From: Sporosarcina obsidiansis
GTDB taxonomy: Bacteria; Bacillota; Bacilli; Bacillales_A; Planococcaceae
DNA length: 64,000 nt
Direction of reading: 5' to 3'
Assembly: GCF_009651005.1 (NCBI RefSeq)
Contig: NZ_WHVW01000007.1
Location: 99,986-163,985, forward strand
Shown one piece after another: positions 10,318-25,300 of this stretch. How positions within the stretch are numbered: the stretch's first letter is position 1; the number at the start of each line of letters is the position of its first letter. A program made the position numbers and the translations under genes. The notes below the pieces were generated by a model, which searched no databases, had not been told where the DNA came from, and saw only the letters and a program-made list of their open reading frames with translations.

Positions 10318-13300
10318 TTAAAATAATGGTTTTCCGGTCATTTCAACCGGTTGAGGAATTCCTAACATTTTTAACATAGTCGGTGCCAAGTCTGCAAGAA
10401 TACCGTCTGTCCGTAGCGTTAGATCAGGTTGTGTAATAATCACTGGAACTGGGTTTTTCGTGTGAGCTGTCATCGGTTGTCCACCTATCGTGATGACTTC
10501 ATCTGCGTTGCCGTGATCTGCCGTAATAATGGCTGATCCGCCTTTGGCAAAGAGCGCATCGATAATTCGTCCAAGACACTCGTCCACCGTTTCAATTGCT
10601 TTGACAGTCGGCTCAAGTAATCCGCTGTGCCCGACCATATCTGGATTAGCAAAATTTAAAATGATCGCATCTTGACGTTCTGCTTCGATTTCTTTAATTA
10701 ATGCAGACGTCACATCATACGCGCTCATTTCGGGCTGCAAATCGTACGTCGCCACTTTAGGTGAGTTAATGAGAATCCGGGTCTCCCCTTCAAATTCCTC
10801 TTCGCGTCCCCCACTCATAAAGAACGTTACATGCGGATACTTTTCCGTTTCCGCAATCCGTAACTGACGTTTCCCACGGTCCGCCAACACTTCACCGACT
10901 GTCTTTGTCAAATTTACATTGTGAAAGACAATATCCGCGACTACATCCTCATTATAATGAGTGAAGCCGACAAAATGTAAGTCCGTAAACTTCTTAACAC
11001 CTGTATCGAACCCATCAAATCCTGGCTGTGTGAATGCGCGTGAAAGTTGGATCGCTCGGTCAGGACGGAAATTGAAGAAAATTACCGCATCTCCATTCTC
11101 CACTGTAGCGACTGGCTTCCCCTCTTGTTGTACCACAAATGGCTCAATAAATTCATCATGTACTTCTTCTATATAAGAAGCGCTAACTCCTTCTTCTGCA
11201 CATTCTACATGTTTGCCGATACCGTAAACCATCGCATCGTACGTTTTCTGCACACGATCCCATCTCTTATCTCGGTCCATTGCATAATATCTGCCCGAAA
11301 CTGTCGCGATTTGACCGACACCGATCTTCTTCATTTCTTCTTCTGTCCGTTTAATGTAAGGAATTGCGGTTGTTGGTCCCACATCTCGTCCATCAAGAAA
11401 TGCATGCAAATACACTCGTTCGACGCCTTGTTGTTTGGCCATTTTCAATAGTGCAAATAAATGCTCATAGTGGCTATGTACGCCCCCATCAGATAGTAGT
11501 CCCATCACATGAAGTGCTGATTGCTTTGTTTTTACATGGTTCATCGTTTCTAGCAAAGTAGCATTCTCGAAAAACTCACCATCTCGAATGGACTTATCAA
11601 TCCGGGTCAAACTTTGATACACGATGCGTCCTGCTCCAATATTCAAATGACCCACTTCGGAGTTTCCCATTTGTCCTTCTGGCAAGCCAACAGCTTCCCC
11701 ACACGCTGTTAACGTAGCATGGGGGAAGTTTTTCCACAGTAGATCAAAGTTTGGAATGTTTGCATGTGCGACAGCATTACCGTATTTTTCATCGCGCAAA
11801 CCAAAGCCATCCAAGATAATGAGTGCAACTGGATTATTCGACATGTGTTCCAGCCTCCACTAATTTGTAGAACGCTTCTGGATCGAGGCTCGCTCCACCC
11901 ACTAATGCACCGTCAATATGCTCTTTACTTAATAATTCAGCGATGTTTTCAGGCTTCACACTGCCACCGTATTGAATACGAATCGCGTCTGCCACTTCTT
12001 TTGAATAAATCGTTTCGATTTTATGACGAATAGCTCCACATACCTCGTTCGCATCTTCAGCCGTGGCCGTTTTTCCTGTTCCAATTGCCCAAATTGGCTC
12101 ATAGGCAATGACGGATTGTGCTGCTTGCTCGGCTGTGACATTAGTGAATGCTTTTTCTACTTGTGCAGAGACGATCGAAACAGTTTCCATTGCTTCTCGT
12201 TGCTCCAATGTTTCACCCACACAAATCATAGGCATAAGTTGATGTTGGAATGCAGCCAACACTTTTTTGTTGACCGTCTCATCTGTTTCATTGAAGTATT
12301 GTCGACGTTCGGAGTGTCCGATAATCACATACTGTACACCGATGTCAGCTAGCATTGCCGGGCTTATTTCTCCCGTAAAAGCACCTTCGTCTGTATCATG
12401 CATCGTTTGTGCGCCTACTTTGACAGCACTCGTTTCAAACCGCTTTAGCAAGTCCGCAATATAGAGAGCGGGCGGACAAATAACCGCTTCCACCTGATCG
12501 GACCCCGTAATGCGACCTTTGATTTGTTCCGCAAAGTCTGCAGCTTGATCCGTCAATTTATACATTTTCCAGTTACCTGCAATAATTCGTTTCCGCAAAA
12601 GAATTCCTCCTATTCTCTATCTTGTAATACGGCAACTCCTGGCAATTCTTTACCTTCCATGAATTCCAATGAAGCTCCGCCACCTGTCGATACGTGATCC
12701 ATTTGTTCCGCTACTTCAAACTTTTCAACAGCAGCTGCAGAGTCTCCTCCTCCGATCACAGTATAGGCTTTTGTTTCAGCCATCGCATCCGCTACCGTTT
12801 TCGTTCCATTTGCGAATGGTTCCATTTCGAATACACCCATCGGTCCGTTCCAAATGACGAATTTAGAGTCTACGATTACTTGCTTGTATCGCTCTGCTGT
12901 TTCCGGTCCAATATCTAGGCCCATCCAGCCTTCCGTAATCTCTTCCACCGATACCGTTTTCGTCTCGGCATCTGCTGAAAAAGCATTCGCTACGACAGCG
13001 TCAGTCGGCAAATACAAATTCACATTTTTCTCTTTTGCTTTTTGAATGAATGATTTCGCCAGCTCCACTTTATCTTCTTCTACTAGTGAATCGCCAGTTT
13101 GATGACCTTGCGCACGTGTGAACGTATACGATAGACCTCCACCAATGAGTAAGTTATCCACTTTATCTAATAAGTTATCAATCACACCGATTTTATCTTT
13201 CACTTTTGCTCCACCAATAATGGCAGTGAAAGGTCGTTCTGGCTGTGACAACGCTTTTCCGAGAACATCCAATTCTTTTTCCAATAAGAAGCCTAGAACG

Positions 13301-16300
13301 CCAGGTATATACTGCGCAATTCCAGCAGTCGACGCGTGTGCACGGTGAGCTGTTCCAAATGCATCATTAACAAAGACATCCGCAAGATCAGCAAATTGTT
13401 TTGCTAAGTCTGCATCATTCTTCTCTTCACCAGGATTAAAGCGAACGTTTTCTAACAAGATGATCTCGCCATCCTTCATTTCTGCGATAGCTTGTTCCAC
13501 TTCTGTTCCTGTAGAAGTATCCAATTTCCGTACTGGTTTGCCAAGAAGTTCAGATAACTTATCGCCAGCGGGCGTCAGTCTCATGTCTTCTTTCACTTCA
13601 CCTTTTGGGCGTCCCAAGTGGCTCGCTAAAATGACTTTTGCTCCTTTACCTGTCATATACTCAATCGTCGGTAAAGCAGCTCGAATTCGTGTATCATCCG
13701 TCACCTTACCGTCTTCCATTGGTACATTAAAATCCACACGGCAAAAGACGCGCTGGCCTTTCAACTCGATATCTTTAATCGTTTTCTTTAATTTCATGGA
13801 TTACATCCTCCTTCGCCATTTTATCTGGATTCTGCTGAATTCAGATATAAAAAGAGGAACGGGTTTCTCCGTTCCTCACACCCATATTTATTCATTATAA
13901 TCGGTCGCCAGTAGATTGGCTATGATTTATAGTAGATTCGCTTATTTCTCGAATTAAAGACCTTGTTTTTCCATATAGCGAGCCAAGTCGATACAGCGCG
14001 CAGAGTAACCAGATTCATTATCATACCAAGAAATAACTTTCACCAAATTGCCATCTAGCACCATTGTGGATAGTCCGTCAACTGTAGACGAAGCTGTGTT
14101 GCCATTATAATCAATAGAAACAAGTGGCAGTTCGCTAAAGTACAGCAGACCTTTTAATTCGTTTTCCGAAGCTTGTTTCAATGCAGCATTCACTTGTTCT
14201 GCTGTGACGTCTGCATTCACTTCTGCTACAAAGTCCACGAGTGATACATTCGGCGTTGGAACACGTACTGCCATTCCGTCTAGTTTACCTTTTAGTTCTG
14301 GAATGACTTTCGTTACCGCTGAAGCTGCACCAGTTGATGTGGGGATCATAGATTCTGCTGCTGCACGTGCTCTTCGGTAGTCTTCATGTGGCAAATCCAA
14401 GATCCGCTGATCATTCGTATAAGAGTGAACAGTTGTCATCATTCCACGTTTAATACCGAATTCATCGTTCAACACTTTCACAACAGGCGCTAAACAGTTT
14501 GTTGTACATGAAGCATTGGAAACAATATGGTCAGTTGCCGCATTATAAGTATCTTCATTTACACCCATTACAAGTGTCGTCATTTCACCTTTTGCCGGAG
14601 CAGATAAAATAACTTTTTTGGCACCTGCATCAATATGTTTTTGTAATTTTTCCGTATCACGGAATACCCCAGTCGAATCAATAACAATATCTACTCCAAG
14701 GTCGCCCCACGGAAGATTAGCTGGATCTTTTTCCGCAAACACTTTTACTTTTTTGTCGTTAATAAGTAATGTAGATTCATCTGATTGTACTTCTGCATCT
14801 AAAATACCATGTACTGAATCATACTTTAAGAGATGTGCAAGCATCGCTGCATCCGTCAAGTCGTTGATCGCAACTACTTCCACGTCATCTGTTTTCAACG
14901 TTTCACGCAATACCACTCGTCCAATTCGTCCAAATCCATTAATCGCTAATTTCACTGTCATAATAAATCGCCTCCAAAAAGTAGTTTTTATATTTTTGCT
15001 CATTTACTGAGCGTTGCATAGCCGTAATTCACATCAGTGACAGCATTTTTTTGGCCGCCCCTTCATCTGTCATCAAAATGGTTTGTTCTGGCGCGCTCGC
15101 TAAATAGGACAGCAATGCCTCCGCCTTACTCTCTCCACCTGCAACCGCAAATATTAGTGGAACATTTTGCAATTGCTCGATTTGTATGCCTACCGTACGG
15201 ATCCGATGAACAATTTCACCATTCCGATTAAAATAAAAGCCGAATGCTTCTCCTTTAGCCTGCCGATCCACAAGAATCCGCTGTTCTTTTTCAGGAGAGT
15301 TTCGCAATAGAGCCATCTTGGAAGCATCACCAATTCCATGAATGACGCATTCCGTCTTACTATATAGATCTAACATCTCTTTTGCGGCAGGCTCATGTTG
15401 GAAAACTGCATGTGCTTCTTCGCTAAGAGTGTCAGGGTAATAAAACGCTTTATAAGATGCACCGCAAGCTTCAGCAAATGATGCTGCAATCATGTTGGCT
15501 TGTAGGCCAATTTCTTCGCCAACGCCACCTCTCGCAGCGATGAATTGAATATCTGACAACTCATCGTTCTGCATGAAGGGAGGAATCGCCGCCACTGAAC
15601 TACCACCTGTCACAGCCACAATTTTACGGTTATGGATGTGCGTACGAAATTGCTTCGCTGTATGCATGCCAAGTAGTTTTTTCGTTAACCCCGAATGATC
15701 GGAGTCACCTTCCACTATATGGACTTTTTGAATGGACAATCTTTTCGTAAGTTCTTTGGCAAGTTCTCGTCTACCAGATTTTTCTTCAATCGTATCATGC
15801 AATATAAAGAGGACATCTACACCTTTTTCAGTAATAGACACACCTTCTTTAGAAATACCCACTAGACCTTGTTGATTAAACAATTCAAGCATCGTTCTTG
15901 TTTCTCGTTCTGAATAGCCAGACATAGAACTTAGTGGTCTTCTACCAATTGGTCCAGCCAGTTTAATGAGTTTTAGCAAATGATATCGTTGTTCAATTAA
16001 CGAAGGAAGTTCAGGTACAAGTGCCAGTTGTGCATCGTTAAATGATAAGTTCAGTTCCATCACTCTTTTCAAGTGGGTAAATTTCGATCCCATTAAACAA
16101 TATTTGTCCCACCTACTTTAAAAAATTATTATATACTGATTATAACACTATTCAAATTACAAATCAATAAAGAAAACGCTTTCATTAATCAATTATTTCT
16201 AAAATATCGATATAGCCGATATTTCCGTATAAAATGACGTTTCCGTTTTGTTCAAGCACCGGGATCATCAGCATATATTTCTCATGAATTTGATCATCTT

Positions 16301-19300
16301 CTTCAATATTAATAGTCGACCATTCGATAGGATGATCTTCTGCCACCAGTCGAAGCATTTGTTCTGCCTCAACGCAGAGTGGGCATCCTGGTCTCGTGTA
16401 AAATGTGAAATTCATGCAAGTCACCTCGTGAGTAATTTTAATCTTATAGTATAAAATAAATCGATCTTAAACAAGAGGAACGCGCCAAAGTGTCATTGCA
16501 CCGCACCAAAGTGGCACCGAACAGAACCAAAAACATATAGTACCGCGCAATTATCATGCTGAACCGATCCAAAACTCGCACGGAACGAACCAAAACAGCA
16601 GCTCACCGCACATTTCCTCTATTAATTAAGAAAGGTCTTCTCATAAAAAACAAGAGCCGCCCGAAAAGTTAGGTTACATAACTTTTCAGACAGCCCCAAA
16701 AGGAGAATGTCACCAGCTTCTTCCGGCGCCGCCTCCTCCAGTGGAACCGCCGCCACCGAAACCTCCGAAGCCGCCTCCGCTTCTGCCGCCAAAACCGCCA
16801 CTTCCACCTCCCATTGAACCTGGGAAGAAGATCGGACCGCCTCGAGATCTTCCACGTGGACCGCCACCGCCGCCTCTTCCTCCCCCGCCCATAAAGACAC
16901 GGAAGAGAATGTATAAGATAATAAGAACTACGAGAAATGAAGGTATACCAGGCTCTCCCTCGGTCTGAGCATATTCGACGGGAAGCTCATCTCCCTCTAG
17001 TCCATATTCCGCTGCAATTTCATTATAGAAGGCTTTATATGCTTCCATAATGGCTAGGTCAGGTTGTTCGGGCTTTGCTGTTAAATATGGCATGGCAACT
17101 TCATCGATAATGCGACCTACTTTGCCGTCTGGGAGTGCGCCTTCTAATCCATAACCGACAGTTAAGTGAAATTTTCTTTCATTGGTGCCTTCAGGTTCAG
17201 TTGAAACGATTAACAGTGCTCCATTTTCCAGCTCCTTATCACCAAGTTGCAATTCACGGAATTTCCTTACTCCGTACTCTTCTACCGGCTCATCTTCTAA
17301 CGTAGTAACAGTTCGAACAGCAAGCTCTGCTTTGGTGGCGCCAAAAAGACGAATTCCATACTCCCGTAACTCTGCCTCTTGTTGAGGCGATAGAATCTGT
17401 GCATCGTCTACTACCACTTCCGTTATCGCATGAGCAGTCGTTGCAGTGCCAATCAGGGCGAATAACAATGCAACTACAAACATGCGGAAGCGATTCCTCA
17501 CTTCGTATCATCTCCAAAGTCGACTGTTGGCGGTTGTTTCGCCCCTTCATCCGCTTTGAAATATTCTTTTTCGTCAAATCCAAAAATTGACGCAATCATT
17601 TTTCCTGGGAAACGTTTTACTTTTCGATTATATACAGATACTACATCATTGTAATCTTTACGAGCTACTGCAATCCGATTTTCTGTACCCGCCAATTCAT
17701 CCATTAATTGCTGGAAGTTCTGATTTGCTTTTAGATCTGGATAGTTTTCGACTACGACCAACAATCTGCTTAACGCACTAGATAGCTCTGAATCCGCTGC
17801 TGCTTGTTCTTCTGGCCCTTGCGCACCTGCCATTTTGCTCCGTGCGTTGGCGATATTCTCTAAAACCTCCTTTTCATGAGACGCATATCCTTTTACCGTA
17901 CTGACTAAGTTAGGAATTACATCCATTCTTCGCTGTAATTGAGTTTCGACTTGTGCATACGCTTGATCTACATCTTCATCCAAATTAACTAATTTATTAT
18001 AGCTGGGAACAATCATAACAGCCGCAAGTACAACTAAAATGATGACAACTACTAGTGGTCCTGTAATTTTCTTCATCCACATCTGCTCCTTTCATGTTGA
18101 ATTAGTATTTACTTACCCTAATTCTTTATCCCGCCAAACTTCTAGTTATTTTATGTAGCTCCACAATAAAGTGGTCTCGTATAGGTGAAAGTCCAATACT
18201 GTATATGATGTTAAGAATATAGTAACTACTATATGACAGGGTTATTCCGTAAAGTACAGGTGTTTTTAAATGAGAATCACTAGCTCTGTGAGTATTTTTC
18301 CAGAAAATACTTTACAGGTTATTTCGAGTAGGCTATACTATAAAAAAGTTGCTCTAAGGAAACAATTAAACCAAATCATGCACTAAAGTTGCACTTAGGA
18401 AACTATTGTTTTATAGTACTTTTTAGAACGTAACCGATATACATCCAACTGGTTTTTATTTACCTAAAAGTTGCACAAAGGAAAGAAATATAAAGGAGGA
18501 AACAGGATGATCGATCCGATCACAGTCGAACACATCAGTGTATCGTACGATGGAAACGAAGTAGTGAAAGATGTTTCATTTTCATTTGAAGCCTCAAGTT
18601 TGATTGGGGTACTTGGTCCAAACGGTGCCGGAAAATCAACATTAATGAAGGCTATGCTCGGCTTAATCCATAAAGATCAAGGGACTGTAAAACTTGGCAG
18701 CAAGTCTGTAGATGAAATGCGAAAGAAAATTGCGTATGTCCCACAACGTTCAAATATTGACTGGAACTTCCCAATTGTGGTTAAAGATACTGTGCTTCTT
18801 GGAACATATCCGAAAGTCGGTTTGCTACGACGCCCCAAAAAAGCAGATAAAGAATGGGCGATGGAATGTCTCCAGCAAGTTGGCATGGAAGACTTCGCCA
18901 ACCGGCAAATCGGTGAACTTTCAGGCGGTCAACAACAGCGTGTATTTTTAGCACGGGCATTGGCACAAAAAGCCGATTACTTCTTCTTAGATGAACCATT
19001 TGTCGGTATTGATGTTTCAAGTGAAGAAGTCATTATTAATATTTTGCGTAAATTAAAAGATGCCGGCAAAATTGTTTTCGTTGTACACCATGATTTATCG
19101 AAAGTGAAAAGTTATTTTGATGAGTTGGTATTGATCAATAAAGAGTTGATCGACGCGGGACCTGTAAGCAAAGTATTCCAGTCAGGTAATATGACAAAAG
19201 CATATGACCGTCAATTCATGCTAGATGGTTTGGAGGTTTCAATGTAATGGAATTCATCCAGGATTTAATGACATATGGCTTTTTGCAGAAAGCTTTTATC

Positions 19301-22300
19301 ACTTCTGTTATGGTGGGGATTATTTGTGGTGTAATCGGGAGTTTCATCGTACTTCGTGGAATGGCTTTGATGGGAGATGCAATATCTCACGCAGTTTTGC
19401 CGGGTGTTGCCATTTCTTATATGCTCGGTATCAACTATTTCTACGGGGCCGTCGTGACGGGGTTGCTAACAGCGTTCGGGATCAGCGCCATTTCTCAAAA
19501 TAGCCGTATTAAAAATGATTCTTCAATCGGTCTAGTATTTTCAGCGTTTTTCGCTCTCGGTATTATTTTGATCACCCAAGCAAGGAGTGCAACAGACCTG
19601 ACGCAAATTTTATTTGGAAACGTGCTATCGGTTCGTACCTCTGATATGTGGCTAACATTGATCATAGGAGCAATCGTTATTTTCGCAGTGATTTTGTTCT
19701 TTAAAGAACTTCTCGTCTCTAGCTTTGATGAGACGATGGCAGCAGCTTACGGATTGAAGACTCGTATGATTCACTATGGTATTATGTTTCTTTTGACACT
19801 AGTAACCGTTGCTTCATTACAGACGGTTGGAGTCATTTTAGTAGTATCATTATTGATCACACCTGCTTCAACTGCTTATCTCTTAACGAACCGTCTATCG
19901 ATTATGGTCGTGCTGGCCGCTTTTTTCGGCGCATTGTCCTCCATCATCGGTTTATATTTTAGTTTCTTGTACAACATGCCATCAGGGCCAGTCATCGCCT
20001 TGGCAACGACAGGTATCTTCGTATTAGCATTTCTATTTTCGCCAAAGCAAGGGATTGTTATCCGAAAAATTCGTAAAGCTTCTAAGCGCAAAACAGTTGC
20101 GACTGGCAACTAATTTTAGGATCAACCGCTTCTGCGGGAATATAAATTAATGATATTCAAAGGAGTAGAATGAATCACATGAAAAACTTAGTTACATGGC
20201 TAGGACTGTCCTTGCTCACCGTGTTCCTGTTAGCAGCTTGCGGCAATGACGACAGTACATCAAAAACGGATGGCGGAGACAAAGCTCCTGATTCCGGAGA
20301 AAAGTTACAGGTTGTAACGTCCTTTACCATTATTGCAGATATGGCTCGTGAAATTGGCGGAGACTACGTTGAGGTATATAACTTAGTCCCTTCTGGAACG
20401 GATCCTCACGAATATGAGCCTTTGCCAAATGATATAAAAGCAGCAACAAATGCAGACGTATTGTTTTATAACGGATTGAACCTGGAAGGCGGGAAAAATG
20501 GCTGGTTCTTTAAAATGATGGACACCGTTAACCAGAAAGATGAAAACATCTACAGTTTGACTGAACGCGTAGATCCAATGTACATCGGCGGAGAAGATGG
20601 CCGTGATGAAGAAATCAACCCACACGCATTCATTGATCCAGCTGTAGGTGTGAAAATGGCAGAAGATATTCGTGATGCATTGATTGAAAAGCACCCATCA
20701 GATAGCGACAAAATTAAAGAACAAGGCGATGCGTATGTACAACGTTTGAAAGATTTGGATATTGAATTTCAAAAACGCATTGCATCTATCCCCGAAGAAA
20801 ACCGAGTACTCGTCACAAGTGAACGTGCTTTCCAATACTTGAACGACCACTATGGCTTGAAAGAAGCATTTATTTGGGAAATCGATACTGAAGAGAACGG
20901 TTCACCTAAGCAAATTAAAGAACTCGTTCACTTTATCCAAGATCATAAAGTACCTGTCCTGTTCGTAGAGTCTAATGTAGATACTCGTCCAATGGAGACC
21001 GTTTCTAAAGAAACAGGCGTTCCAATCGCTGAAAAACCAATCTACTCTGATGAAATTGGTAATCCTGGCGAAGAAATTGATACGTATATTAAATACTTGA
21101 ATTACAATATGGATTTAATTCATGACGAACTGAGCAAAAAACGTTAAAAATTTCACATTCAGCCAACCAGCTATTATTATAAAAGGAAGTCACTTTAACT
21201 AGTGACTTCCTTTTTCATGATAGAGTTTTTGTAAGAGGCTATTATACACATAGCCATAAACTTATATGGTACTTGCAGCATGTAAACAAAGGAGCTTTTT
21301 TATGGAAAGTATAACGATCGAACGTTACGTAAAAACAATAGGTGAAAAATCAACTTTACAGTTACTGAAAGTTTTACAAGAAGGACTTATGTCTGTATCC
21401 CATCCTGCTATTAGCCAACATATGAAATGGCAGGAAGTCGCACAAGATGAAAGACACGGCAAGTGGATTGATTGGTCGATCAACACACATCCCCCAAAAA
21501 ATCCTTTCCCGTTTTATCTGTTGGAAGTTTTACCCATTCAGACAATTGATAAAAGCAAGGAGACTACATGATGCAAATAATATTGGCCTCCATCATTTTT
21601 TTACTAACTCTTCTTTTTGTAATTTGGCAGCCAAGAGGATTATCCATTGGCTGGTCTGCCACAGCAGGTGCTTTTCTAGCCTTGCTAGCAGGAGTCGTCA
21701 GCTTTACGGATATCGTGGACGTCACATCGATTGTATGGAATGCGACGTTGACGTTTGTTGCACTCATCATCATTTCACTCATTTTAGATGAAATCGGATT
21801 TTTCGAATGGTCAGCATTACATATGGCGAGGTTTGCCAAAGGCAGTGGATTGCGGATGTTTTTGTTGGTCATCCTTCTTGGTGCTGCGGTGTCCGCGTTG
21901 TTCGCAAATGATGGCGCTGCGCTGATTTTGACCCCGATTGTTCTAGCTATGGTGAGAGCTCTTGATTTTAAGGGAAAGATGATTCTGCCCTTCATCATGG
22001 CGTCAGGTTTTATAGCTGATACGACTTCTCTGCCGTTTGTCGTGAGCAATCTGGTGAACATTGTATCCGCAGATTATTTCGGTATCGGCTTTGCAGAATA
22101 TGCTAGTCGCATGATAGTCCCGAACTTTTTTAGTTTAACAGCGAGCATCTTAGTGCTGTACCTTTATTTCGCAAAATCTATTCCAAAACATTTTGATGAA
22201 ACACGCCTGCGTCATCCCGCTTCTGCTATACAAGATCAGAAAATGTTTCGTATTTCTTGGATTGTACTTGGTATTTTGCTGATAGGGTACTTTGTCAGTG

Positions 22301-25300
22301 ATTCGCTCGCTCTACCTGTTTCATTTGTCGCAGGATTGGTTGCACTGGTTTTCTTACTGACTGCCAGAAACAGCCCTGCTGTTCAGACGGGCGAGGTGCT
22401 GAAAGGGGCTCCTTGGGCCATTGTCTTCTTCTCAATCGGTATGTACGTCGTTGTATATGGTTTACGGAATGCAGGGATGACAACTACTTTAACTGATTTG
22501 ATAGAATGGACATCTGCCCATGGTTTATATGCAGCTACGCTCAGTATGGGATTCATTGCTGCCATATTATCTTCTGTCATGAATAACTTACCTACTGTGA
22601 TGATTGATGCATTAGCTATTCAAGATGCAGCTGTCTCCCCTGAAATTCGGGAGGCTCTCATCTATGCCAACATCATTGGTTCAGATCTTGGACCGAAAGT
22701 AACGCCTATCGGATCGTTGGCGACTTTACTGTGGCTCCATGTTCTTTCACTGAAAGGTGTACAAATATCCTGGGGCTATTATTTCAAGGTAGGTATTGTG
22801 CTGACTGTTCCGACCTTATTTATCACGTTGACTGGGTTGTGGTGGTGGCTGACGATTATGTAAATTGTTTATCTGATTGAAAAAGAGCCTATTCGGCTCT
22901 TTTTTCAATTGTATGGGAAAAGAATCATTTTATTCACCAAGTAATGTTTCGGTAATACTTTCGATATCTTCCGCGGCTTGTCTTTCCTTATCTTGAATTA
23001 TATCCAGCTCGCCATTATTCATCGTTTCCATACTAAATTTAATTGTTTTTTCTTCCACGCAGTCGATATATCTTTTATACGCATCCCTAAGTTCCTTGCC
23101 CATCGATTCAAAAGCATTCGGGATTTCCAAACGATTTATATCTTGTTGTATCTTTTTGAAATCTTCTACTTTTGAAAACCATTCTTCTTTCATTGCCGAA
23201 ATATCATGGTCTTGCATGAAGATATATTTCTCGGATATTTCCGCATATTCCTCAGAGCCTTTTATTAACCGTTTATCTAATTTAGCGATTTGTAATAGGT
23301 AATCTTTTCTGCTGATCGTCATCATATCATCTCCTATTTAAATTATACGTTAAAATGATTTTTATTATCCACAAAAAAGTTAATGACTACAATATGTATT
23401 TCTCATTCTAGAATAAAAATTAAATCAACGAGATCATGACGCAGTATATTATTTTCGACACAAACTCCTTAGCTGATAGATCCTTGAGTGGAAATCATCT
23501 GAAGTCAGCATGCTCATGATCCAATATAAAAGCGCTGCTACTATTAATGATAAAATCACTAATGGTAGCAGCGCTTTTTTGATACAGAGACTTTTCAGTA
23601 GACGCTAATAGTTCCGTTTTTTATTTCAGTCACTGATTAAAAAAATGAACATAAAATAATGAAGAAGGATCGTTTACTATGAAAGGAGTGTGTGAATTGC
23701 AAAATACAAATCAAGTGTACCCAAACCCCAACATACAAACTATAAATAATTTATTGAAAGCTATGCATGGAGAATATCACGCGATCTATTGCTATGAAAT
23801 TTTAGCTAATCAAGCACCTACCCAAGATATTAAAAATAAAATACTAGAGATTCGGAATGACGAAATGAGGCACTACCAAACCTTTTGGGTTCTCTATTTT
23901 CAATTAACTGGTAAGGAACCCGAGATCAAATTAACAGAAGGCTGTGCAAAAGACTATATGAGTGGCGTAAAAGCAGCTTTTATGGATGAGCAAGCAACAG
24001 TTGATTTTTATCATGAAGCTGCACGCAAAACTACTAATCCCATTATTAGTTCTGCTTTTACTCAGGCTTCAGCCGATGAACAAAATCATGCGGTTTGGTT
24101 CTTATATTTCCTCAATCATAGCTAGCGTTAAATAAAAAGGGGGCATGTGTATGTACAATACGAATAAGCAACAGTTTATGAATAACACTGACTCTCCCGA
24201 GATATTCGCAGCTAAGCTTGCTTTGTTTGGGGCCGCACTTTCTACATTAGGTGATGGAATTTCGACAATCGCCGCGGGTATTGCACTTCAAGAACTAGAA
24301 AACTCAAATCAGCAAGATTCCCAACAACAACTAACAGATGAACTTGATAAAATGCAAAAACAAATAGATCAATTAAATAATCAGATTAAGAAGATGGGTA
24401 ATAGTAAATGGTAGTTGTATATAACTTCTTTTCCAAACACTAAAGAAAATCAAAAACTCCTGCAAACGCTTTTATACCAGCGTTTACAGGAGTTTTAATT
24501 AGTGTCACTCATATGTTCACTTAATTTAGTAACGCCCTCGGCAGGAATCGAACCCACATCTCAAGAACCGGAATCTTACGTGCTATCCGTTGCACCACGA
24601 GGGCATATTACATATTTCCCACCTGAAAACACATGGTGGCTTGTCATTAGAAATAAAAACCTCTCTAACAGACATCTTCCATTATATCGCGGAATAGAAT
24701 GAAAAGCAAACTATTTTTTCAAGGCAAATGATTTGACCTTTGTTGACCATAATAGGTAAAATACAATTATAGTTGAAATACCAATTGATTTCAACCGAAC
24801 GATTACTATGAAGCATTTAAAGGAGGAAGTACCATTGAATCTAATTCCTACAGTTATTGAACAAACCAACCGTGGTGAACGGGCGTATGACATCTATTCT
24901 CGCCTATTGAAAGACCGGATTATCATGCTCGGTAGCGGCATCGATGACAACGTTGCGAATTCGATCGTTGCGCAGCTCTTATTCCTGGAAGCAGAAGATC
25001 CAGAAAAAGACATCTCCATTTATATTAACAGCCCAGGTGGAAGTATCACGGCTGGAATGGCTATCTACGATACGATGCAATTCATCAAACCAGACATTCA
25101 GACGATCTGTGTAGGAATGGCAGCGTCTATGGGTGCATTCTTGCTTACAGCAGGAACAGCAGGTAAGCGCTATGCATTACCTAACGCTGAAGTGATGATT
25201 CACCAACCACTTGGTGGTGCACAAGGTCAAGCAACTGAAATTGAAATTGCAGCCAAACGCATTTTACATTTGCGTGAGAAATTGAATTCAATCTTGGCCG